The notes beneath the pieces are model-generated. The model was not told the DNA's origin and searched no databases. It saw nothing but the letters and a program-made list of their open reading frames with translations. A program made the position numbers and the translations under genes. From Hydractinia symbiolongicarpus (Eukaryota > Cnidaria > Hydrozoa > Anthoathecata > Hydractiniidae): a stretch of DNA of 64,000 nucleotides. Below, piece by piece: positions 43,690 through 55,600 of this stretch (the stretch's first letter is position 1; every line of letters starts with the position of its first letter). Location of the stretch: NCBI RefSeq assembly GCF_029227915.1, contig NC_079879.1, positions 5,642,001-5,706,000 of the forward strand, given 5' to 3'.

Positions 43690-43963
43690 GTTGTCTTCTA
43701 GTATGAAAAAGTATAGAAAGTATATATGTGAGAACCTTAATGACTATTTTGTATTAATGAATCACAGCCATAGCACCAGAAATGCGAATACAATGCTATT
43801 CCTGCATATGCCACAGAATATGGCTGTCATGCATTTAAGTTTATGGCAAGTAAAATATATAACACCTTGCCAAAAGACATTTCAAACGATAGTAATACAA
43901 CTAGTTTCAGAAAATTATCTTAGCATTTTAAGTAATTTATTTTTTCCAAACTTTTTTTGACAT
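43690..43963 (+). pseudogene. LINE C-terminal tail
   Basis: It reads LNDYFVLMNHSHSTRNANTM and, one frame on, TEYGCHAFKFMASKIYNTLP then KDISNDSNTTSFRKLS. This is the usual C-terminal block of CR1-type LINE ORF2 (H..TR.., then G..F...A...WN.LP). About 200 residues between YADD and this block are deleted. Confidence 0.65.
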
Positions 43964-45575
43964 GTTCTACTCAGTGTTTAATCCATGGCTGTCTAGGCTT
44001 TCCTTTATTTTCAGTGGTTCTTTTTGATTTTTAACATACATACATTAACTTATTTGTTTTTACAATTTATAACTGTTTTCATATCCTTGTCATTTGCTTT
44101 CACTTTTTATCAGAATTTATTGTGGTTTTAGTTTTTTCTTACCCACTTTAACGACTTCTATGGCATGCATACTTTCTCTTTTTCCCTTCAGTCAGTTAGT
44201 TCATTTTTAGCTTCTTTTTTTAAAGTGTTGATATTTATATATAATCATATATATTTTTATTTCTTATTTTTTCCAAACAAGACCCTAATCGATAGCAGTA
44301 AAAAATGTATTTTTATAATGGAGCTAAACTGCAAGTTTTGCTCATGTTAATTGTGGTGACATAAGTACATTTTTTTAGCATTGTGGTTGATATACATTAG
44401 GTTCACCTTAGTCACTGAGAATGTCATGTAGAGCCTGGCACAGTGGAGGTTTCTACCTATAGACCTGATCTTAAATGTTGCCAGGGATATTAGTCTCACT
44501 TGCTGTAAAAGAACTGGACCCTACCCAGGTCTTGATTATTAATGGTTGCATATAAGAACCCAAAACCCACACTGCACAAGTTCTTCAGATGTACCTGACA
44601 GTTATGAGCAGTTGGGAAGCCAAATCTATCTATCTAGTCATCATCTTTCTATCTACATATTGGATTATATTGCACAAGAGGCATCAGATAAAAAGCTTTG
44701 GATATTTATCTTGAGAACAAAAAGAGCTTTTTAATAAATTTAAAAAGACTTCTTAGGTAACTTTTCAAGCTCTATAATATAAGTCCAACATCATTTTATA
44801 CCTTGGGTTCCCTTTAAGAAACATTTAAGAAACATTACCAGGCTGAATTGTTAAGGAACACAAAAGACACAATTCTCACAAAAATGAGTATCTGCAAACA
44901 AGTCAAAGATCCTGCCATTGTGAAGGGTTCTTAAGTTAAAAAGGCTGTTAAAAAGGAGTTTAGCTTTCAAGATGACTTAATCTAAACAATAAATAGGGTA
45001 ACATTAACAAACATCAATGTTAAATGCAAATTTTGTGTATAAAACTAGACAGGCTTTCCTTGTAATTCTATTTGTATTAGCAAACATCCATGGTTGCAAG
45101 TAGGTTTTCTTCAAAATTAAGGGAATGCATATTAACTTTATCATGCTTTTGCTATGACTTTATAACGTTCACTCGTTTTAAGAATAATAAATACACATTT
45201 TTTTTTGCAATCATCACACAATTTTGTTACAATCATATAAATAAGATCACCAAGTGTTTGGAAATCAGGAAATAAATTTTTAAACACGGTTCTAGATGTA
45301 AGTAAGTGAAGGTATAAATATGGTCAGGCTTTCCATTTACGTGAATCCTATATTGGGAAACATCCATAGTGACAAGGGGGGGTCTTTAAAAGAAAAGGAA
45401 ATGTATATTAAACATTTTATTATGTTGGTATTTCACCTTTGGTGCTTATTTTAACAAAATTGTATGTAAGTATTGATAATAAGTCGTGTGACAAAAAGAT
45501 GGAATGATATGGTTCAGCAATTGTCAATCTCCTGTTTATAATTAGACTGTAAAATTAAACTTGAGAAGAGTTGTA
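43964..45575. other. LINE 3' flank and spacer
   Basis: Possibly LINE 3' UTR up to about 44650, ending near a TCTATCTATCTAG run. Beyond it I see AT-rich sequence without genes. Confidence 0.35.
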
Positions 45576-46942
45576 CCGTATTTTCCGGTATAAAACCTGC
45601 TGGTTATAAGTTAATTTTTACGACTTCCAGCGTTGGTGCGAGGTATAATGTGGTGCAAGTTATGTGATAAGTTTTATATTTTCTGTCATTTATTGTGAAA
45701 TTTAAAGTTTATACATTCAATGAAGAAAATAGTACCAACTGGATAAAATGCATACATTAATATAACTGCATGCGCGATCCTATATCTATGTAATCTTACT
45801 TCAACTACGTGATTTAATTTTTTTCAAACAGTAAAATTTCTTTAACTTTCTATTGCTCTATTGCTCGCCAGTGCTAATATTACGAGCTCTCTCTGAAACA
45901 CAATTCTTGAGATCATTTTTCTTTTGTGTTGAATGTAATTCTAACCTATTTATATCTTTGCAATCAAATTGAGCACATTAAAATGATTTGCTTCTGGTAA
46001 TAGAGCAATATAGCAGGTATCACTTTTAGGTTTAATTGACAGGTATTTCACAACTTAGTGCCCAGGAGTTCATTATCCATTCCTGTTAAAAATATTGAAA
46101 AATGTGAAAATTAAAGTATAGATAATAATTTTCTTTTTCATCTTCGCTACCTTTGAGCAACAGGTGGCCACTGAAAATATCAAAAATAAATATAAAATAC
46201 AATTAATAAGACACATGCAACTATCTCCGCCTCATTGCCACCATTCATTTTATCATGCACACTGTGATTGCTGAGATATAAATAGATAATAAAATTCTAT
46301 AAACATTAGAAAAGAATGTTCCGTACATCGCTGTTACAGACAATAATGTGATAATTATTATGTTGTTTATTTTTATGCGAAAAAAACTTAAATATACATA
46401 AAAAACAGAGATTTTACTTTAGGTTTATAACCTGATAGAATGGTTTTTTTTGTTTTTTTGTTTAATCGCAGGGAACAACAATTATTGGCTGAAACTAATG
46501 TCTACAAATAAAAAGAAAACAGTGTTGTCTGATTTAGTACTGTCGGCATTAGCAGAAGATTGACCTCTCAAATAAATTTTAATTCATTATTATTTCGGCA
46601 ATCGGAGACAAGGAAGTTAAGACTGAGAGAGTGGCTAGTTTAGATACTCGGTTCTCGTGTTTTGGGTTCACAAGTTTAAACGTCCTTCACTTGTCTACAG
46701 CATGAAAAAAACAGAACACACGCACATGCTCATAAAATGATTAGGTTAAGTAAAAATACGCTGAATTTTTTTCTTAACATGATGCGGGTTATGTAAAGGT
46801 GCAGGTAAGTAAAACACATTGACTGAAATTTTATGCGGGTTATATGAAGGTGTGGGCTATCTGATAGCATCTAGTTTATAACTCCCTAAAAAAGCTAAGC
46901 TGCGGGTTATACAATGTGTGGGTTATATACCAGAAAATATGG
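45576..46942. mobile_element. 1.4-kb non-autonomous element, TA-flanked
   Basis: The left end CCGTATTTTCCGGTATAAAA and right end TATATACCAGAAAATATGG are inverted with a few mismatches. TA (45574-45575 and 46943-46944) flanks both. Part of the interior (46600-46720, TCGTGTTTTGGGTTCACAAG) recurs at 53990-54080. No coding region. Confidence 0.7.
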
Positions 46943-47045
46943 TATGGGTGTTAAATTTGGGTGTGTTGGGCCTCCTTCGTCAGCCGTTTAGGCAAGTAAT
47001 GTGTTGATACAAGTCATTGTAGAAACATTGTAGAATACACCAGTA

Positions 47046-47520
47046 ATTAGCATGTGCCTGACGCTCAGGACATGTCGATGCAGCTGACGCTCAGGGCATC
47101 TCTAGTGTAGTCATCATGTGAATAAGAAACATAGGACTGACACTAAGGGCATGATGAAGCCCCTGACGCTCAGGGCATCTTTCATACACCTGACGCTCAG
47201 GGTATGAATAAAAACAGCAGTAATTAGCATGTTAAAGCCTCTGACGCTCAGGACATGTTGAAGCCCCTGACTTTTAGGGCATGTTGAAGCCCCTGACATT
47301 CAGGGCATGTTGAAGCCCCCGACACTCAGGGCATCTATCATAGACCTGACACTCAGGGTATGGAAGAAAACACCATGATTAGTATGTGCCTGACGCTCAG
47401 GACATGTCGATGCATCTGACGCTCAGTGCATCTCATCTGTCTCGTGCACATGACGCTCAGGGCATAAAGACACCTATAATGCATATCCTGACACTCAGGG
47501 TATGCATTATATATTTGTAC
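47046..47520 (+). repeat. cluster of 14 CCTGACGCTCAGGGCAT repeats
   Basis: The core CCTGA-cgc-TCAGG is a 5-bp dyad, and fourteen copies lie 10-45 bases apart, many followed by GCATGTTGAAGCC or GCATCT. A block of about 60 bases near 47045 recurs near 47382, giving a higher-order period of about 335. It is GC-richer than its surroundings. Function unknown. Confidence 0.85.
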
Positions 47521-47881
47521 ATATGACGAAGCACAAAGGAGGCACCTTCATACCTACCCATTCCACCAAAATCTCCATAAATAGTCTACGAATACTGAAC
47601 GTGTTGTATCTACTCATTCCAATAGAAAGACATTGTTTCTATCAATTTGTGTTATTATTCTGGAACCCAAAGAAATTAATGTTATACTGAATAGTTCATC
47701 CTGTAAAAACATTATTTTAAATAAATAACTAAAAAAAACTTTATTTCGTCGTCCAGAATAAACTTAGATGTGTCAAGAAAGACCTCTACAAATCTGCACT
47801 GGTTATAACATTTACCGTCTACAATTGTTCCTACATTGAATGCACAATAAGTCAGGAAGTTTAAATATGATAGCATCAAAT

Positions 47882-48880
47882 GTGAACAAGAAGCCCTGGG
47901 GGCTCTAAGAATTTCCGCTCACTACCAAAATATTTGATGACAACCTGCTAATTTGTTGTGTCATGCCAAATCATGCCAAACATTCGAAGAGGTTTGGTGC
48001 ATGAAGCTCTGAAATAAAGCACACAAGTGACATTATATCTTACAACAAACGCAAACAAAACGAAACGTGTCATAATAAACTCACATTTTAAAAGAAATTG
48101 CTAACAAAAAATACAGCCTATCATTTATGGTTGAAAGTCTTTTGATTGAAACGTTTATGGTCTTAAACGGCATTTAGTTGACAAAACATCAAAATTTTGA
48201 TGTGACCATCATTTTCAGCATACTTATTTATTAACTGTGCCAATTTTTGTCGAAAATAAAGTAGTTTTAATTTTTGGACAACTTTTGGCCTGAAATGACA
48301 TTTAGGTGACAAAAAATCACATTTTTCTATAATCGTCATTTTCAGCATAATTTATTTGTTAACTGTGCCAAATTTGGTCGAAAATGAAGTGGTTTTAATT
48401 TTTGGACCAATTTTGGCCTATAATGGCATTTAGGTGACAAAAATCAAAATTTTGATGTCACCATCATGTTCAGAATACGTTAACTGTGTCAAATTTTGTT
48501 GAAAATAAAGTAGTTTTAATTTTTGGACCAATTTTGGCCTAAAATGACATTTAGGTGACAAAAACCAAAATTATGATGTCACCATTATGTTCAGCATACT
48601 TTTTTTGTTAACTGTGCCAAATTTTGTCAAAAACAAATACCAATATTGGCCTGAAACGTCATTTAGATGACTTCCCAGTACTTTGGGAGCTTGGGTACGA
48701 AGTTTAAATCTGTGACGTTGCAATTGACCATTTAGGACATGGTTAGTTTGTTAGTCAGTTATCTATCCTCCTCTCAGAGGAACGTGAAATCCCAGGGTCG
48801 ATTTTTTCTCAAAAAATGCTCCGAAAGAAAAAAACGACGGTTTTAAAGAATTTCCTACGCCTTCGGGCGCAGAAATTCAA
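47882..48880 (-). repeat. right member of a long inverted-repeat pair
   Basis: Reverse complement of 41310-42052 with more internal units: about four ~119-bp units (GGCCTAAAATGACATTTAGG, GTTAACTGTGCCAAATTTTG) against two on the left. It ends AGAAATTCAA, matching the other member's TTGAATTTC start. Confidence 0.8.
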
Positions 48881-51560
48881 TAAACACAGAAAAAAAGTAA
48901 ACAAAATGTGAAACAGAAGTAAAACTTACTTTTATCTTTCAAAGAATTCTATGTTGTAACTACAATAAAAACCTGTAATGTTTACACAATATTTAATTTA
49001 AAAAAAAAAAATTAGTACAAATGTACGTTTCATATGGGAATAGTTTCTATAAAGACATTGTTTCTACATCCTGCTTTTCATGTTACTTTTTTTGTCGTAA
49101 AATAAAAGTTCCCAGATAATAATCTATATATGATAACTGATTATGATGACAATACCAGAGAATATTGACAGACTTCAAAGTATTGCCCAAGCTTGCGAGG
49201 GCAATGTGTGACAGAGGTCAATATTCAATATTTAGGGTTATTATCGTGCTTTACTTTATTATATTAATTGTGGGCACAATGGGTTCCGAGAGTTAGCTTA
49301 GAACCGCACATGGAAACTCTATTTAAACGAGATGTGAAACTGATCATAAAATCTTGGCATGCATTGGCATTTTCATTTATGTGTTTTTATTTGCAGACTG
49401 AACAATCCTACTTTTGGCACTCAAATGACTCTCACATTAGATATTTGTGGTGTTTGCCTTACAGAAAATTTTTATTTGAAGAACAGCTTATCTAGTATCC
49501 ACAACACAGTAAAGTCCACTAATTTGACCAATTTTTTGTTGTTGCCAGCCTGGGCACAGATACAAAAGCTATGATATGGAAGTAGGGGATTTTTTTAATG
49601 TTGGTTGTTCTTGGATCGGGGTTATTAACATCAAATTTTAAAAGAGTAAATAAAAAACTTTACAGGGACATGAGTGGCAATGAGTGCTGAATTCAAATAT
49701 GAGCAGAAAATTTTGTTAACCTGAATCCAAGATTAGGATGCTATCATTTAACCTAGATGTTAGAGGGACTCTTTTTGACAAATCTATCTAGCTAAAGTGA
49801 CAGAATTATTTACGCAGCTTTATACACTAGGAAAAATATACACGAGTACATCATTTACAGATGACTAAGAAGTAAAAAAAAATAGATATGAACTGCCTGA
49901 CATACCTGTCTTCTTTGTAGCTATTTCATTTGATCTTGTTTGTCCTGTCTGCGAAATCGAAAGTAGACCGTGTGACTGCGGAGAGGACCACACTTTTAAA
50001 ACAATTAGTATATGGGTGCTTTTAAAACTGAATTTATAATTTTTAATTTTGTGAAAAACTTAGTTAATCACAAGTTTGTTCTTTACTTACTTTAGCTACA
50101 TTTCAAAATATCACTAATTTCTTTTATGTGATTAAATTTGCTCTCACATTTTTCATTTTTCAATCACATTGTTAATTTAACCCCCGGGGACTATTTACTG
50201 CTTAAGTGGCCTTACGCTCTATAATAAAAATACACAAAAGTTATTATTTGATTGTTTTAGTTGTTGACCGCGGCTAGTATTTTTTTTTACTCTCAGACGA
50301 AAATTCAAAACAAAAATGGTGTTATTTCCTGAAGTGAAGTATGGCTGACGATACGGACGCTATTTTTCTGTAGCTATAGCTATATGTTTTTAATCTATAT
50401 AGAAGTTTAATATTTATAAATAGCTACGTAACATAGGAGTTACTCTTTTTTTCTCTGCAACTCACACTACCAAATGCCCCTTGGCTATAAAAGTGTCTCA
50501 TTTCTGTAAATAGCACCAAAAGTACAAACCTAAACATAAGGATAAAAGGATAGAGGGTTCGATAACTTTCATGAAATATGCATCTCGCTAGCTATCTTAA
50601 AGGCCATTATGTCATGCAGGCAGGAAAAATTTTTAAATATGCTATCAAAGTATAAATAAACTACAACTCCTAAAGCAGATGTCGGTTACAAGCAGCATAA
50701 TATCCTAAATTCGCACACTACACTTTTGAAATTCCGTCTTTGTTTAGTTCTGAAAAGCAAGTATGTTTAGCCAAATACTAATTCAAAATAATAAAAAATT
50801 GACAAACTTTAATTATTTTTAATTATTGACACTTTAAATATTTATTATTATTATTATTAGGTAACACGCGTTTCTGCACAAAAACTTCCCTCGTTAAATA
50901 TGAAACAACATTGAATCAATGTTTCCATCATTTTTTTTTATTGTAGCTAGGCGACCCTCAAACTGCGCTGCCCTACTCAGTGATATATTTTCCTGCTTCG
51001 CATTTTATACGGCAATACAAGCGAAAACCATGGGAATGACATTGACTGACAAAAATCGAACTTGAAACGGAGCTAAAAATACAGCTGGCGTACATTTTAA
51101 ACAAATAACAAAATATGGCTGCGAAATACTGTATTTTTGTAATTTTTTGGGAATGTGTATTCAAACTTTATCAATGCATAGATATTATAAAGGTGAACTG
51201 ATTAGTATAAAATTTTATGCCAAAATGACACTTGTTTGCTTGTCCCAGACCTCTCATTTTTTTTGCTGATAACACCATATTCTGGGATCTGTATGTCAGT
51301 TTGCAATTAAATTTTGTGAGTAAACATACAGGGCCTATACAAGCTTACCCAGAAGTTTTATTGCAAACCAACTTGCAGGTCCCAAGTCTGTAATAGAACT
51401 GTAAAAGGTCAACTCTAATTTCAGAAACTCTTTTTGTGTAAAACACTAGTTGTACCGAGGGTTGCTGTCACTATTGATTTGGGTCATTATGTGAGACTTA
51501 ATGTTCATTTCTAATGTTCATTTCTTTGTAATATCCTATTTTCTGTTTTTTTTATCCGTG
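48881..51560. other. spacer without recognised gene
   Basis: AT-rich, with scattered short open stretches that have no family signature. A short (TTA)n run lies near 50845. Confidence 0.35.
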
Positions 51561-51564
51561 TTAA

Positions 51565-52255
51565 GGATACTGTAAGGGTATAGACACATATTCAGTATAT
51601 TTATTGTTTCTCAAAAATTATGTTTTTTTTCTTTAAAATTGTTTATTGCATATAAAAGCAAATTAAATTGTCTATAGGATAATATAAATATAAAATATAA
51701 TTTTTTTTCCAGGTAGCCATAAATCCACATCTTTGTTTTTCACTAAAACGTCCGAAACTCCCCTCCGTATTATTTTTTTTCTGCGTCATATTTATCAACT
51801 TTAGCATTACCATAGCGACAATACTTTGTCACATTTTTTCGAAAAAGTGTGTCGTTCATTTTTTATTTAAAAATTAGTGAAAAAATGAATTTTTGCTTGC
51901 TCTTTTGTGTTTTAACCTGTCTTTTTCTTTAAATAATCAAAATGTACATAAAATATGACAAAGTTATTTGCAGCAGGTATTGATGAGTTTTGTTGAGTTT
52001 CTCCATCGTGGAGGGGAGTTTCAGACATTTTAAGTCATGTATACATCGTGAAAAACGAAAATCTAAAATTCCTCGTAAGAGTTATTCGCAACCTGATCTT
52101 TACAACAATAGCCTATTCAAAGATGTGCAGAAGGTGTTAAGCGAACTGCCAACAACTCATTAAATATTTATATTATGTTTTAGAGAATACCAATCTCCAC
52201 ATATTTAAAAAAAAATTTCTTGTAAAAAAATTATTTTTATACCATTACAGTATCC
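51565..52255. mobile_element. 691-bp MITE flanked by TTAA
   Basis: The ends GGATACTGTAAGGGTA and TACCATTACAGTATCC are inverted with one mismatch. TTAA flanks both (51561-51564 and 52256-52259). A second inverted pair lies inside (CCGAAACTCCCCTCC at 51760 and GGAGGGGAGTTTCAG at 52010). There is no coding capacity. Confidence 0.8.
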
Positions 52256-52614
52256 TTAAATGGTCCAGTGGAAGTGTTAATTTAGAACAGCTAAATCTAG
52301 AAAGGCCATTCTTTGTAAGGCACCTAACCTCATTCTATGCAGTGTTTTTAAGTTTCATTGTTAATGCTTGAGCCTTGCCTGCTTGTCGGGACTAACATAT
52401 CCTGTAATTACAGCAGTTTTTTTGCAAATTGTGATCTGGTTCTTCAGTAGTCAGTAATAATGCCACTAAACAATTTATCATTTTATGTTTTTTTTTTTTT
52501 TTCATCATTTATTCAGTTATTGAAATTAATGAGTTCTTTTAAACTCATTTTAGTTACAGCTAATAAAAAATCTTCAAACATGCACAAGCCCTTCTGTGCA
52601 TAACGCAACAAAAT
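52256..52614. other. upstream flank of the UBTD gene
   Basis: No feature was recognised beyond a run of 14 T at 52488-52502. It probably holds the promoter and 5' UTR. Confidence 0.3.
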
Positions 52615-55600
52615 ATGGGAGGTTGTGTCAGTAACTCTAATAATAGTGATGGTTCATCTGGTATGTCATCTTCCAGACAATCAGGAAACTCTGGCCCACA
52701 AACAGGTGTGTATGCATGTTCTTATTAGTGATTTTGGTTTAATTAATTGGATTTGTACACAGAGCATCTTTATAACATCAAGCTTCTCTATAAGGTCAAA
52801 AAAAGTTATCTGTTTTATGGTAGCCTTAAAAACATATGGCTAGTGTGTTTTATTTTTCTTAAAATTGCAATTGCACCCTCATAATATAAACTAAAAAAAA
52901 TAAAGATCACAGTTCCTAACATATAAAAACGTTAAGTGTGTTCCATGTACAACGAAAGAATAACTTAAATTCAAAGAAAATATTTAAATAAAAATAGTAT
53001 TGGTAAATTTATTATAGTAAGATTGACAAACAGGGAATTAAATTTTAGTCTGATGAAATATAAAATAGCAAAAATACGCTGTTATAGTATAAAATCAACA
53101 AAAAAACGTAGAAGCGTGTGGTTACGTAAGTCAGAACAAACTTTCCTTGGCTTGACAAGGAAGTATAAATAGTTTTTTTATAGTTTTGTTATAAATCTCT
53201 ATCTCATCAATCTCTTGTGTACAATAAAAAAAATTGTAGCAATAGGTAAGAAATAGGCACATGTCCCTTATTATTTCAACTGATCGTTCCAGCACAGTGA
53301 AACATTCTTCGACACATCTTCAGCTTTTTTCAGGAAAGGCGTTGGCACATGCCTAAATCATTTCAGGCGTGTGATTAATTGCACACCTAAAAAATAAATA
53401 TTGAGTTTTCAAAATCAACCTAAAAATCCATTTTGTAGAATGCAATGGCAGCCCTCGAAATAATTTTCGGAGATACGTCAGACAAAATGTCTGATAGATT
53501 TCCATCTTGGTCGGTCACTTTCAGATCTCAGAATTATTGAATAGTCCCGATCTTTTTAATCCACAAGCAAGCCTACTCATAGCCAACCTGACCATCCTAG
53601 CTAATTCACTGAATGAAGCAAGTCTGCAAAACTGCACTTACAGGCGGAATAGACATTTTATCTGGGATTTAATTGCAGATAATTTCTTCATTTGACAAAA
53701 CAATTGGAAACCATAGCAGGTCCGAATTTAATGGATTTTTTCTTTATGCCTTTAAAAACGAAACCCACCCATGCGGTATAATTCTTTTTTCTGTATAAAC
53801 TTTGTTAAAATGTAGCTGAACTTTGTGAATGAATTTTGAAGTTTTATTTAAGCCACGTGGATACAGATTTTTTAATTTAAAAACAAAGCATATTTTCCCT
53901 ATTTACTTGTGATGACCTGAAAAATAAACAATAAATATAAAAATGACAGTATAGTCATGCATGCTATTTCGGACATGTAGAAAAGGTAGTAAAGATTGAG
54001 AGAGTTGCTATACCAGTGTATGCTCGATTATCGTGTTTGGGTTCACGATTTAAAACGTCCCCCACTTTTCTGCCGCAAAATGAATGCGCATCAAAAATTA
54101 ACCTTGGACCCCATATCGCACCCGTAACATCCTTTGCATGCACGTTTTACGTTGCACGCGTTACTTGATTTATTCATGCGAATCATCGCACACCTACTCA
54201 TATATTCCAATTTTATCAATTTGCTGAATAACATTGGGAAAATGTAAATTTTGTTGGAATTAGAAAAAATGGGAAATATTTTGGGAAGGTTTTCTTCTAC
54301 TTCTAAAGACTGGCACAATTATAGAGCAAGAATGATACTACGTGTAAAAATTTCTTTTATTATTAGAATATGTTTTTTCTTGTTTTCTTTTGCTTTTATT
54401 TTTATACATTGAGTTTTCAACTATTTTTTTCAACTATTCTTATTTAATATTTTGGCTTATTAAAGAGTGGGCACTTATGCTTCAGTCTCGTGTAATGAAG
54501 TTGTGGATCGCAAGGTAATAAAAAGACGTACATTAAGAAAGCACTTTACGTACACAGTTCTGCAAAAGCAGAACTGTACAGGGGGCTCAATAAATATAGA
54601 ATAATAGAGCCTTCTCAATAGAACCGCTCCTTTCAAAACTAACGGCAGGTCTTACTTGTTGCCTTCTGTGTCGTGAAACAAAAAAATATGTCATGTTGGG
54701 CCTCTTTTGATACAATGTACAATATACAGTACAGTAATGGCCTAACATACCTAATATCAGGCTGATATATCTTTCGATAAACCTACTAAGTGTATTTAAT
54801 TTAGTTACTGCAGTGTACACAGTATATTAAATGAGCACATTTTTTTTTTCACCATCTTTATACGAACCGCTAAAACTAAATTTCAAATGGACCGAACGAG
54901 CGTTAAGAAAAATATTAGGTATGGTACGGTTAAGATATGACTGTGTACATAGTATGGCACACTTTGTTCTAGCAAGAAAATATATTTTGCACATTAATTT
55001 TGTCTCATTCTGTCAGACTTAATTTTCTAGAAGGGAAACATCCAAAATTATTTCAAACTAGTAATTACCACGGGTTAAGTTACAATGGTATATTTCGTTT
55101 ATTTTGCTTCTAACATGTCGTCATTTTACTTAGTTTTTATAAATTACAACTACATGTGTACTACATTTTGAAAGGTGTATGTAAAAAGAAATTTTACTAT
55201 TTTGTTTTTTTTCAAGTATGAAAAGCCAGTATTATTCAAAATATTCTTTAATTGTGCTAATATGCGTTTTAGTAACCGTTGGTAAAAACAAACCACTTTC
55301 AAGTGACAAGCCAAAATGGAAATCGGAAACTCCTCTGACGATGGGACAGTTACGAAGCAAGCGCGATGAATACTGGGAAACACAACCTGCATTTGGTGGA
55401 AGAAGAGAAATTTGGGATGCACTCCGTGCAGCTTGCGAAACAGAAGACAATGGGTTAGCTCAAGCAATTGTGAATGGTGCTAACATTACATTACCTACTG
55501 GTTCGTCTTTTGTTATGCAAATCTTTTTTTAAACACCTTTCTCTTTTGTCGCTCCTCCTAAGTAACGAGATCCTCCCATTATAAATTGAAAATATATACT

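Noticed and set aside
47046-47520. CRISPR array or coding repeat (LSVRGF in minus frames)
   Set aside because: Spacing is irregular, repeats diverge, the DNA is animal, and frames are not kept between units.
41310-48880. a large virus-like Maverick/Polinton element bounded by the inverted pair
   Set aside because: No polymerase B, integrase or capsid-type frames lie between the arms; only LINE, Penelope and MITE fragments.
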